Shown here: piece by piece, positions 43,951-52,186 of the stretch | Position numbering within the stretch: the first letter of the stretch is position 1 | Layout of the letters: each line of letters opens with the position of its first letter | NCBI RefSeq assembly: GCF_013868135.1 | Contig: NZ_JACEMU010000004.1 | Location: 1,488,001-1,552,000, forward strand | DNA: 64,000 nucleotides | Direction of reading: 5' to 3' | Source of the DNA: Paracoccus sp. S1E-3 | Lineage (GTDB): Bacteria; Pseudomonadota; Alphaproteobacteria; Rhodobacterales; Rhodobacteraceae | Made by a program: the position numbers and the translations under genes | The notes under the pieces: model-generated | What the model was told of the DNA's origin: nothing | Database searches by the model: none | Seen by the model: only the letters and a program-made list of their open reading frames with translations

Positions 43951-44732
43951 CCGGGCATTTTCGCGTTTCCGAGGTAGATTGCCTCGAAATCGCTGGCTCA
44001 CCCCATAGGTTGATCCGATCAGACAAGACAGGCTCGACATGGGCCAGACTGGATGACGATACCGTTCGCCTGTCCTTCACAGGCGAAGAATTCATCCGGC
44101 TGCTTGCCGCGCCAGATACGCGTCTCAAACGTGGTCATTTCTCAGATCAATTGGCGTTTCGCCGGTTGCGCTGCGACTATGCCTATCTGCAGACGCTACC
44201 GCCCGAACAGCGCAGCCGCATTCTCTGGCAGACGACTTGTGCAAAGGTCTTTCTTGAAGCCGAGGCTCGCGGCGACACCACGCGGAGCGAAAGCACAGTT
44301 GAAGAAATACGGGAGGAGCTTGAACAATATGTGAATGCCGCCGAGCATAGCGGGCAGGATGTCGGTCGTACCCCGCGTGCCGGTCAGGACTATATCACCA
44401 GGCGATTTCCCTGCGCGCGCACATTGCTGGAATGGGTGCGCATGTATGAAGCCGCTGGCAGAACCCCTATCGTCTTTCTACGCAAACGCCGGCTCAGCCA
44501 ATCCTCTCGCAGATTGATGGCGGAAGCAGAAAGCCTGCTGGCGGAGTGCGTGTCCGGCTACCTGGACCGGAACGAGCCCAGCCAGGAGCAGATCATCCAG
44601 GACGTCGATAGTCGGTTCGCCGAGGTCAATGCCGGGCGGATGGAAGCCGGCAAGCCGACGCTGCCCGTCAGCGTTGTCAGAGAAGGAAACTATCGAGGCC
44701 TAGTCTCAGCTGATCATCCAGAAACAGCGTAA
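43947..44732 (+). CDS. TnsB/MuA-like transposase, N-terminal part only (truncated)
   Basis: 261 residues that match the N-terminal DNA-binding half of Mu/Tn7-type transposases: TWARLDDDTVRLSFTGEEFI, then RFPCARTLLEWVRMYEAAGR (an HTH-type module) and QIIQDVDSRFAEVNAGRMEA, ending PTLPVSVVREGNYRGL. Family members continue from this point into the DDE (rve) catalytic domain, which is missing: the frame stops at 44732 inside the convergent RTX gene, overlapping it by 56 bases. No TnsC- or MuB-like ATPase follows. It is coupled to the TnsA-like gene by an ATGA overlap. Either a 3'-deleted remnant or a retained DNA-binding protein. Confidence 0.75.
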   Translation: MTGHFRVSEVDCLEIAGSPHRLIRSDKTGSTWARLDDDTVRLSFTGEEFIRLLAAPDTRLKRGHFSDQLAFRRLRCDYAYLQTLPPEQRSRILWQTTCAKVFLEAEARGDTTRSESTVEEIREELEQYVNAAEHSGQDVGRTPRAGQDYITRRFPCARTLLEWVRMYEAAGRTPIVFLRKRRLSQSSRRLMAEAESLLAECVSGYLDRNEPSQEQIIQDVDSRFAEVNAGRMEAGKPTLPVSVVREGNYRGLVSADHPETA

Positions 44733-46188
44733 AGTCCGGAAGCTTGTCCCCGTTCACGTCCCCAGAGATCAACGTGCCGCCGGTGACAGCCCTTACAGCA
44801 AGTTCCCGCGCATGTCCGCCAAAGGCTGCGCTGCCGATAAGAGTGAAGGTCTGGTTTCCGGCGACGCCCGCATCAGCATCGATCGCTCGAAGATCGATCA
44901 GATCCCGCTGTGCCGAACTGAAGTCAGTGATCGTATCACGTCCGCCGCGGCCAACAGTCGAATCCGCGAGTGTGAGAAAGACGAAGGTATCGGCCCCAGC
45001 ACCACCGGTCAGGCGGTCAGCTCCGGCGCCACCGATGAGCCGGTCAAGGCCGCTCTCGCCGTTCAGCACATCACTGCCAGTCCCGCCAATGATGCTGTCA
45101 TTTCCGGCAAGCCCGTTCAGGGCATTGTTGCCCGAATTGCCGGTCAAGATATTGCCGAGCGTATTTCCGGTGCCAGCCAGATTCCCAGTGCCGAGCAAGG
45201 TGAGATTTTCGACATTGCCTGCCAAGGTATGCCTGACCATGCTCTGAACCAGATCCGTGCCTTGGTTGGCGTATTCGATGATCAGGTCCCCGGCCGCGTC
45301 GACCCGGTAGACGTCATTCCCCGCCCCGCCCATCATCCGGTCGTAGCCGGCCCCGCCGTCGATCGCATCATTGCCGGCGCCGCCGTAGATGCTGTCATTG
45401 CCGGCAAGCCCGTTTAGCGTATTGTTACCGCCATTCCCGGTGAGGGTATTGGCAGAGCCATTGCCAGTCCCGTTGATATGGGCAGTGCCGGTCAGTGTCA
45501 GGTTCTCGACATTTGCACTCAGGGCGAAAGTTGCCGAGGATTGCACACGATCCATGCCGCCATTCGCGGCCTCAACGACATGGTCGCCCGAAGTATCCAC
45601 ATAATAGACATCGTCGCCGGTACCACCGATCAGCGTGTCAGCGCCGGCCCCGCCAACCAATGTGTCGTTGCCGCCGGCACCATCAAGATAATCCATCCCC
45701 GCACCTCCATTCAGCGACTCTGCGTGGCTGCGCCCCAAAAGACGATCCGACCCGGCGGTTCCGACAATGTCATCATTCAGTATGACAAAGCGGCCAGACA
45801 GGAGCGGCGGGCTTCCCCATGCGGCATCCATATTGCTTTCATAGATGCGCAACTCGAAAGCCTCGTCACCTTCCGGCAGGTTGTCCGCATTGAGGTTCAC
45901 GGAGAATTGCCCGTTGGGCTCCACGCTGACAAAGCTCGACAGGGCAAACTGATCGGCAGGCTCTCCAGAGACGTTGTTTGACCAGGACATGTCCCAGAAA
46001 TCTGTGGTTTGACCGGAAATCGGGACGATCTTCACAAAGATGGACCTGATCTGGACAGGCGCCTGTTCAAAGGTAAACGTGATCGTCCGACCGTTGCCCT
46101 GCGACCCTGAAGCGACGGTGCCCTCAGCCACCGAATAGCCGACACTGCTGTCAATCCTGAAGCCATTACCACTAGCTATAATCGTCAT
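44677..46188 (-). CDS. Serralysin-type RTX calcium-binding protein
   Basis: 503 residues. The N-terminal ~135 residues form a Calx-beta-like domain (FRIDSSVGYSVAEGTVASGS, DNLPEGDEAFELRIYESNMD). Several runs of GGAGxDxLxGG nonapeptides follow, alternating with the VENLTLTGTAHINGTGNGSA-type insert seen in alphaproteobacterial serralysin/M10-C proteins. The C-terminal part GGRDTITDFSSAQRDLIDL, then PDFTLFLDDQLRLGLDSFLL, is the type I secretion signal region. No protease zinc motif is present, so it is probably a structural or adhesion-related secreted protein. Tail-to-tail overlap with the truncated transposase gene. Confidence 0.85.
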   Translation of the reverse strand: MTIIASGNGFRIDSSVGYSVAEGTVASGSQGNGRTITFTFEQAPVQIRSIFVKIVPISGQTTDFWDMSWSNNVSGEPADQFALSSFVSVEPNGQFSVNLNADNLPEGDEAFELRIYESNMDAAWGSPPLLSGRFVILNDDIVGTAGSDRLLGRSHAESLNGGAGMDYLDGAGGNDTLVGGAGADTLIGGTGDDVYYVDTSGDHVVEAANGGMDRVQSSATFALSANVENLTLTGTAHINGTGNGSANTLTGNGGNNTLNGLAGNDSIYGGAGNDAIDGGAGYDRMMGGAGNDVYRVDAAGDLIIEYANQGTDLVQSMVRHTLAGNVENLTLLGTGNLAGTGNTLGNILTGNSGNNALNGLAGNDSIIGGTGSDVLNGESGLDRLIGGAGADRLTGGAGADTFVFLTLADSTVGRGGRDTITDFSSAQRDLIDLRAIDADAGVAGNQTFTLIGSAAFGGHARELAVRAVTGGTLISGDVNGDKLPDFTLFLDDQLRLGLDSFLL

Positions 46189-46461
46189 TTAAACTGCTTG
46201 CTTTCATCCAGGGTGCACGAGGGAAATTTGCCGCGAATCTGCCGTTACTTTACGGTTCTGATGCGCAACTGGAAGGCGGGTAAAGATGGTATTTTTTCTT
46301 TTTTTTCATTGACATATCCTGGCCTCAACCTCCGTGGGCTGCGAAACTGCCCAACGATGCAATCCGGCCTCCGGCCCAGGCAGGCATCCTTCTTTTCCAA
46401 AGAGAGTGTCATACCATCAAACCGTGGTATCAAACATCATACGCGCTGAAAGGGATGTTCA
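46189..46461. promoter_or_regulatory. AT-rich region between the RTX and DoxX genes
   Basis: Contains long T-runs near 46291-46311 and the inverted repeat ATACCA-TCAAACCG-TGGTAT at 46411-46430, 31 bases before the DoxX start. The A-tract on the minus strand would bend DNA upstream of the RTX promoter. No coding frame. Confidence 0.45.
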
Positions 46462-46830
46462 ATGTCTGATATTGCCGTACTGCTCGCCCGTCTGCTCATG
46501 GGGGGCGCATTCATCGTCTGGGGCAGCATGAAGCTGCGCGGGGGCGAAGCGAAACTGGTCCCCGTGCTGGCCGCCATGGGCCTGCCCGACGCCAAGGGCC
46601 TGGCCTATCTGGTAGGCTTCTGCGAGCTGGCCGGCGGGATCGGCGTGCTCCTCGGTTGGCCGCTGGTGTTGTTCAGCACCCTGTTGGGCCTGTGGTGCAT
46701 CGTCACCGCCGTGGTGGCGCACAAGAGCGACATCAACCAGATGCTGGCGCATCTGACCATGAGTGGCGGTTTCTTTGCCCTCGCGGCGGCCGGGCCCGGC
46801 ACGATTGCCCTGTTTGGTGGCCAGGGCTGA
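46462..46830 (+). CDS. DoxX-family membrane protein
   Basis: 122 residues with four hydrophobic segments. MSDIAVLLARLLMGGAFIVW, LAAMGLPDAKGLAYLVGFCE, LAGGIGVLLGWPLVLFSTLL and LTMSGGFFALAAAGPGTIAL match the DoxX fold. Relatives are linked to redox and thiosulfate metabolism, but no partner genes are near, so the role is open. AAAGGG stands before the ATG. A 6-bp inverted repeat lies just upstream and may be an operator. Confidence 0.85.
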   Translation: MSDIAVLLARLLMGGAFIVWGSMKLRGGEAKLVPVLAAMGLPDAKGLAYLVGFCELAGGIGVLLGWPLVLFSTLLGLWCIVTAVVAHKSDINQMLAHLTMSGGFFALAAAGPGTIALFGGQG

Positions 46831-47014
46831 CGCGGGCCTCAGCACCCGCCTCGGGGCGCGGCCGTCGCCTCGACCGGGGCACCTGCATTCTGCCCCTGCT
46901 GCCGGCTGATTGGCCACATACCGCGCGCTGGCGCGGCTGACATGCGCAAAAATGGCCGCACCGCGCCACGTCCTTGCGGGCGGTGCGGGGGTTCGGGCGC
47001 TGTCCGCCGAGGCG

Positions 47015-47527
47015 CTAATCCAGCCGCAGCAGCCGCATCGCCAGATCGACCTGATCCTCGACCGAGAGCGCCATGTCGACGACGACCCCGTCTTCGTCCG
47101 GCTGCAGCATCTCCAGCGTGTCCAGTTGCGAATCCAACAGGGACGGCGCGAAGAAATGGCCCGAGCGGTTGGCCAGACGTTCGGTCAGCAGGGCGCGGGT
47201 GCCATGGACATGCACAAAACGCACCCGCGGCGCGCCCGTACGCAAAATGTCGCGATAAGACCGTTTCAGCGACGAGCACCCCATGACCGCGCTTTCGCCC
47301 TGCCCCTGAAACCGCGCCAGTTCGGCCGCCAGGGCGTGCAGCCAGGGGTCGCGGTCGGCATCGGTCAGCGGGATGCCGTTATGCATCTTTTCGACATTGG
47401 CGGGGGGGTGAAAAGCGTCCCCCTCGATGAAGGGCCAGCCCAGCCGGCGGGCCAGGGCCTCGCCGGTGGTCGATTTACCGGCGCCTGACACGCCCATCAC
47501 CACGATCTGCTGCAGCGCGCCGCTCAT
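47015..47527 (-). CDS. gntK: Gluconokinase
   Basis: Phosphorylates gluconate to 6-phosphogluconate for the Entner-Doudoroff or pentose phosphate route. The protein has 170 residues from ATG 47527: Walker A VVMGVSGAGKSTTGEALARR, FIEGDAFHPPANVEKMHNGI, PLTDADRDPWL and SAVMGCSSLKRSYRDILRTG, all gluconokinase signatures. The ATG overlaps the permease stop (ATGA), an expected gnt operon pairing. An in-frame GTG three codons earlier is an alternative. Confidence 0.95.
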   Translation of the reverse strand: MSGALQQIVVMGVSGAGKSTTGEALARRLGWPFIEGDAFHPPANVEKMHNGIPLTDADRDPWLHALAAELARFQGQGESAVMGCSSLKRSYRDILRTGAPRVRFVHVHGTRALLTERLANRSGHFFAPSLLDSQLDTLEMLQPDEDGVVVDMALSVEDQVDLAMRLLRLD

Positions 47528-48915
47528 AGCAGCCACCAGCCGAGGGCCGCCAGCGCAAAGCCGATGGTGCCCAGCAGGGTCTCCATCACTGTCCAGGTTT
47601 TCAGTGTGGTCTTTTCATCCATATTCAGGAACCTCCCCACAAGCCAGAAGCCCGAGTCGTTGAAATGGCTGAGCACGGTCGAGCCGCTGGCAATTGCGAT
47701 CACCAGGAAACACAGGTCCAGCTGGCTGAGGCCGGTGGTGGCGGCCACGGTCGGCGCGATCAGCCCGGCGGTGGTGGTCAGCGCCACCGTGGCCGAGCCC
47801 TGCGCCACCCGCAGGGCGGTCGCAATCACGAAGGCGGCCACGATCAGCGGCATGCCGATATTTTCCAGGCTGCCCGCCAGGGCGGTCCCGATCCCGCTGG
47901 CCCGCAGGATGCCGCCGAACATGCCGCCCGCGCCGGTCACCAGAATGACGGTGCAGATCGGCGCCAGCGCGCGATCCATGATCTTTTCCAGCTCGGCCTT
48001 GCTGCGACCGCGGCCCAGCAGCGCCATGGCCACCAGCACCGTAATCAGCAGCGCCACCGGCGTCTGCCCGATCAGGCGCAGAAAGGCCACCCAGGTCGCA
48101 TCGCCATTGATGCTGCCCATCGTCGCCAGCGTGTTCAGCCCGGTATTGAGGAAAATCAGCCCGAGCGGCAGCAGCAGCACCGTCATGACGCGCCCGAACT
48201 CGGGCGGGGCGGCGGTGTTGCGCACGATATTGCCGCTGGCATCGGTTTCCGCGCCCAGCATTTCCGGCACCGGAACATAGATGCGCTTGCCGGTCCAAAG
48301 CCCGAACAGATAGCTGCCGAAGAACCATGTCGGGATCGCCAGGATCAGCCCGACGATCAGCAGCAGGCCGATATCGGCCCCCAGCAGATCGCCTGCCGCC
48401 ACCGGCCCCGGATGGGGCGGCACGAAGGCATGCATGACCGCAAATGCCCCCGCCGAGGGCAGCGCATAAAGCAGCACCGAGCCGCCGAACCGCATCGCCA
48501 CGCTGAAGATGATCGGCAACATGACCACCAGACCGGCATCGAAGAAGATCGGAAAGCCGAACAGCAACGAGGCCACACCCAGCGCCAGCGGCGCGCGATT
48601 GGCGCCGAACTTGTTGATCAGCCGGTCGGCCAGCACCTGCGCCCCGCCGGTGACTTCCAGCATGCGGCCGATCATCGCCCCGAAGCCCACCAGCAGCGCG
48701 ACAGAGGCCAGCGTGTTACCGAAGCCCTTCATCATCTCGGGGACGACATCGGCGAAAGGAATTCCCGCCGCCAGCGCGGTCAGCAGGCTGACCAGCACCA
48801 GCGAGACGAAAGCGTGCAGCCGGAAGCGCATGATCAGCACCAGCAGCAGCACCACCGCCAGCGCGGCAATGGTCAGCAAGGTGCCGGTGCCGTGAACCGG
48901 TTCAATCGGAGTCAT
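47524..48915 (-). CDS. Gluconate:H+ symporter, GntP family
   Basis: 463 residues, with about 12-14 hydrophobic segments. GntP hallmarks are the N-terminal MTPIEPVHGTGTLLTIAALA, LFGFPIFFDAGLVVMLPI, HAFVPPHPGPVAAGDLLGAD, IPTWFFGSYLFG, ALRVAQGSATVALTTTAGLI and GSTVLSHFNDSGFWLVGRFL. It imports gluconate for the kinase encoded downstream in the same transcript. No GntR-type repressor is in this window. Confidence 0.94.
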   Translation of the reverse strand: MTPIEPVHGTGTLLTIAALAVVLLLVLIMRFRLHAFVSLVLVSLLTALAAGIPFADVVPEMMKGFGNTLASVALLVGFGAMIGRMLEVTGGAQVLADRLINKFGANRAPLALGVASLLFGFPIFFDAGLVVMLPIIFSVAMRFGGSVLLYALPSAGAFAVMHAFVPPHPGPVAAGDLLGADIGLLLIVGLILAIPTWFFGSYLFGLWTGKRIYVPVPEMLGAETDASGNIVRNTAAPPEFGRVMTVLLLPLGLIFLNTGLNTLATMGSINGDATWVAFLRLIGQTPVALLITVLVAMALLGRGRSKAELEKIMDRALAPICTVILVTGAGGMFGGILRASGIGTALAGSLENIGMPLIVAAFVIATALRVAQGSATVALTTTAGLIAPTVAATTGLSQLDLCFLVIAIASGSTVLSHFNDSGFWLVGRFLNMDEKTTLKTWTVMETLLGTIGFALAALGWWLL

Positions 48916-49065
48916 CTATCCATCCCCTTAATACTTTAAGCCATCAATTCCCCCATTCGCCGCCGGTTGCAACTGCCCCGGCCCGAAATCGCGTCCGCAT
49001 GCGACCGATCGCCGCCGACCCGCATCCCTGCAGCCCCCCCGGATGGCGCGGACCACCCCGGATGA

Positions 49066-49097
49066 AAAAGGGCCGCCCCCGGATGGACGGCCCTAAT
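49066..49097 (-). terminator. Terminator of the ene-reductase gene
   Basis: On the minus strand AGGGCCGTCC, a short loop, then GGGGGCGGCCCT (one mismatch) and TTTTTC, starting about 20 bases after the reductase stop. Confidence 0.7.
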
Positions 49098-49118
49098 CCT
49101 GCATGTTTCCGCCCGCGA

Positions 49119-50204
49119 TCAGGCCCGGTCATACACCGGATAGTCGGTATAGCCCTCGGCGCCGCCACCATACAGCGTTTCGCGGTTCAGCTGCGCGAAA
49201 GGAACCCCGGCCTGCAACCGTTCGACCAGATCGGGGTTGGCGACAAAGTCATGGCCGAAGGCGATCAGATCGGCCGCGCCGCTTTCAACGGCCTGCTCGG
49301 CCGTTACGCCATCATAGCCGTTATTGGCGATATAGGTGCCGGCGAACAGCCTGCGCAGCCTGCCGAAATCGAAGGGCGCGACATCGCGCGGACCGCCCGT
49401 CGCACCTTCGATCACATGCAGATAGACCGGCCCGATGCGGTCCAGCCCGGCGACGATATGGTCATAGAGCGCCTGCGGATCGCTGTCGGTAATGCCATTG
49501 GCAGGCGAGACCGGCGAGATGCGCACCCCGGTGCGGCCCGCGCCGATTTTCTCGGCCACGGCGGCGGTGACCTCCAGCAGCAGTCGGGCGCGGTTCTCGA
49601 TCGTGCCGCCATAGGCATCCTGACGCTGGTTGGCGCCGTCCTTGCCGAATTGTTCCAGCAGATAGCCGTTGGCGCCATGCACCTCGACCCCGTCGAACCC
49701 GGCACGGATCGCATTGGCGGCGGCGTGACGGAAATCGGCGATGATGCCGGGGATCTCGTCCAGTTCCAGCGCCCGCGGCTCGGACACATCGACGAAGGCG
49801 CCCCCCACGAAGGTCTTGGCCACGGCGCGGATGGCCGAGGGCGCGACCGGGGCCAGTCCATCGGGTTGCACGGCCACATTCGAAATCCGCCCGGTATGCC
49901 AGATCTGCAGGAAGATCCTGCCACCCTTCGCATGGACCGCATCGGTCACCTTGCGCCAGCCCGCGACCTGATCGTCGGTATAGATGCCGGGCGTGTCCTG
50001 ATAGCCCTGCGCCTGTGCGGAAACCTGCGTGGCCTCGGCAATAATCAGCCCGGCCGAGGCGCGCTGCGCATAATATTCCGCCGCGTAGGGGCTGGGAACC
50101 AGCCCCCCGGCCGCGCGGTTGCGGGTCAGGGGGGCCATGACGACCCGGTTGGCAAGCGTGATCTCGCCAAGCTGGTAAGGCTGGAACAGCAAGGGATTGG
50201 GCAT
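49119..50204 (-). CDS. Old Yellow Enzyme-family alkene reductase
   Basis: A 361-residue FMN-dependent ene-reductase with a TIM barrel. MPNPLLFQPYQLGEITLANR, RVVMAPLTRNRAA (FMN binding), IFLQIWHTGRISN (His-Thr pair binding the substrate carbonyl), FDGVEVHGANGYLLEQF, YGGTIENRARLLLEV and FGHDFVANPDLVERL are all as in NemA/OYE proteins. It reduces activated C=C bonds with NADPH; the natural substrate is unknown, with xenobiotic or glyoxal-related stress possible. The gene stands alone with its own terminator. Confidence 0.94.
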   Translation of the reverse strand: MPNPLLFQPYQLGEITLANRVVMAPLTRNRAAGGLVPSPYAAEYYAQRASAGLIIAEATQVSAQAQGYQDTPGIYTDDQVAGWRKVTDAVHAKGGRIFLQIWHTGRISNVAVQPDGLAPVAPSAIRAVAKTFVGGAFVDVSEPRALELDEIPGIIADFRHAAANAIRAGFDGVEVHGANGYLLEQFGKDGANQRQDAYGGTIENRARLLLEVTAAVAEKIGAGRTGVRISPVSPANGITDSDPQALYDHIVAGLDRIGPVYLHVIEGATGGPRDVAPFDFGRLRRLFAGTYIANNGYDGVTAEQAVESGAADLIAFGHDFVANPDLVERLQAGVPFAQLNRETLYGGGAEGYTDYPVYDRA

Positions 50205-50390
50205 AACGTCACCTCAGGATTCTGACGGCATTTCCGCCGTATGGAGCATTTGAGCTAGGCAGCGGGCCCCGTCCCGGCAACCGCGCGCGCAAAGAAAATC
50301 CGCCATGCCATGCACGTAATCCTGATCGCCCCTTCACAACCGGACCCCGTTTGCGACAAGCTGTGCGCAAAGCATCCAGGGCAGGGAAAC

Positions 50391-52024
50391 ATGATGGCCG
50401 GCACGAACATCTACGACATCGGACTGGACCCCAATCCGGCCAACTTCGTCCAGCTTTCACCCTTGTCCTTCATCGCCCGCGCCGCCGCGATCTATCCCGA
50501 TCTCGACGCCGTCAGCTATGGTGCCATCCGCCGCAGCTGGGCCGAGACCTATGTCCGCACCCGCCGGATCGCCTCGGCGCTTGCCGCGCGCGGGATCGGG
50601 CCGGGCGACACCGTGTCGATTGTCGCCGCCAACATCCCCGAGATGTTCGAAGCCCATTTCGCCATTCCCATGTCCGGCGCGGTGCTGAACACCATCAACA
50701 CCCGCCTCGACCCCGAAGCGATCGCCTTCATTCTCAACCACGCCGAAACCCGTGTGCTGCTGGTCGACCCGGAGTTCGCTGAACCCGTCGCCCGTGCCGT
50801 CCGCATGGCAGGCCGGCCCGACATGCTGGTCGTCGATATCGAAGACCCGAGCTTCGAGGGGGGGGCCGGATCGGCGGGATGACCTACGCCGAGCTGCTGG
50901 CCGAGGGTGATCCGGATTTCGACTGGTCGCTGCCCGCCAGCGAATGGGACGCGATCAGCCTCAACTACACTTCCGGCACCACCGGCGATCCCAAGGGCGT
51001 CGTCTATCACCACCGGGGCGCGGCGCTGAACGCATTGTCCAATATCGTCACCTGGGGGATGGCGCATCACGCCCGCTACCTGTGGACGCTGCCGATGTTC
51101 CACTGCAACGGCTGGTGCTTTCCCTGGACCCTTGCCGCCAATGCGGGCCTCTGCGTCTGCCTGCGCGCGGTGCGTGCCGAGCCGGTTTTTCAGCTGATCC
51201 GCGACGAAGCCGTCACCCATTTCTGCGGCGCGCCCATCGTGTTGCAGATGCTGGTCAACGCCCCCGACCACCTTAAGGACTTCACGCACGAGGTGAAGGT
51301 GATGACCGCAGGCGCCCCCCCGCCCGCCGCCGTCATCGCCAATATGGAAGCCATGGGGGTCGAGGTCACGCAGGTCTATGGCCTGACCGAAACCTATGGC
51401 CCTTCGGTGGTCAGCGCCTGGCAGGCAAAATGGGACGGCGTGGACACGACCGAACGCGCCCGGCTGAAGGCGCGCCAGGGCGTCCCCAATATCGCGCTGG
51501 AAGGCCTGATGGTCGCCGACCCCGACACCCTCAGCCCGGTCCCCGCCGACGGTCAGACCATTGGCGAGATCTTCATGCGCGGCAATAACGTGATGAAGGG
51601 CTATGTGAAAAACCCCTCGGCCACCGAAAAATCCTTCCGCGGCGGCTGGTTCGCCTCGGGCGATCTGGGCGTCATGCATCCGGACGGCTATATCGAGATC
51701 AAGGACCGGCTGAAGGACATCATCATCTCGGGCGGCGAAAACATCTCCTCGGTCGAGGTCGAGGACGTGCTCTATCGCCACCCCGACGTGCTGGAGGCCG
51801 CCGTGGTCGCCCGCCCCGACGACAAATGGGGCGAAACCCCATGCGCCTTCGTCACCCTGAAACCGGGCCGAACCCTGACCGAGGCCGACCTGATCGTCTT
51901 CTGCCGCGACCACATGGCCCGCTTCAAGGCGCCCAAAACCATCATCTTCGAGGAACTGCCGAAAACATCGACCGGCAAGATCCAGAAATTCCTGCTGCGC
52001 GACCGCGCCCGTGGCCTCGGCTGA
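50391..52024 (+). pseudogene. AMP-dependent acyl-CoA synthetase interrupted by a poly-G frameshift
   Basis: Two frames together make a ~543-residue fatty acid-CoA ligase. Frame 1 (50391-50882) starts MMAGTNIYDIGLDPNPANFV and reaches EDPSFEGGA, then stops at TGA. Frame 2 (from the ATG at 50879) continues MTYAELLAEGDPDFDWSLPA, with LNYTSGTTGDPKGVVYHHRG, YGLTETYGPSV, GNNVMKGYVKNPSATEKSFR, SGDLGVMHPDGYIEIKDRLK, IISGGENISSVEVEDVLYRH and PKTSTGKIQKFLLR. The frames meet at eight consecutive G at 50838-50845. Nine G would restore one frame (FEGGGRIGGMTYAELL). Thus a one-base slippage, a true mutation, a sequencing error or phase variation; the ATGA at the junction would let frame 2 be translated alone, without its N-terminal domain. 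Confidence 0.85.
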
Positions 52025-52026
52025 AC

Positions 52027-52080
52027 CCCTTTCATTCTGGCCCAAATATCCCGGGGGAAAGGCCGCAGGCCTTGGGGGCA
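52027..52080 (-). repeat. Dispersed intergenic repeat, copy C (inverted)
   Basis: On the minus strand a CCCCC...GGGGG-type stem region, then CGGGATATTT and CCAGAATGAA, the same tail as at 2866-2916 and 8857-8910. It lies between the acyl-CoA synthetase and phaC, just past the former's stop. Confidence 0.6.
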
Positions 52081-52186
52081 GCGTCCCCGCCGCCGGCCTC
52101 ATCCGCTTGACGCAGGGGAATATCCGGCTCGACCCTGTGCCACATCCGTTGCACAGTAAGATGGGCGGCGCGCAACAGGGGGAATC

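Noticed and set aside
44744-45981. Plus-strand frames opposite the RTX gene at 44677-46188
   Set aside because: Same antisense-repeat effect; no ribosome binding sites or motifs.
37837-46188. CRISPR array or Cas genes in the accessory island
   Set aside because: No regularly spaced repeats and no Cas-like proteins were seen, although the TnsA/TnsB pair prompted a search for a CRISPR-associated transposon.
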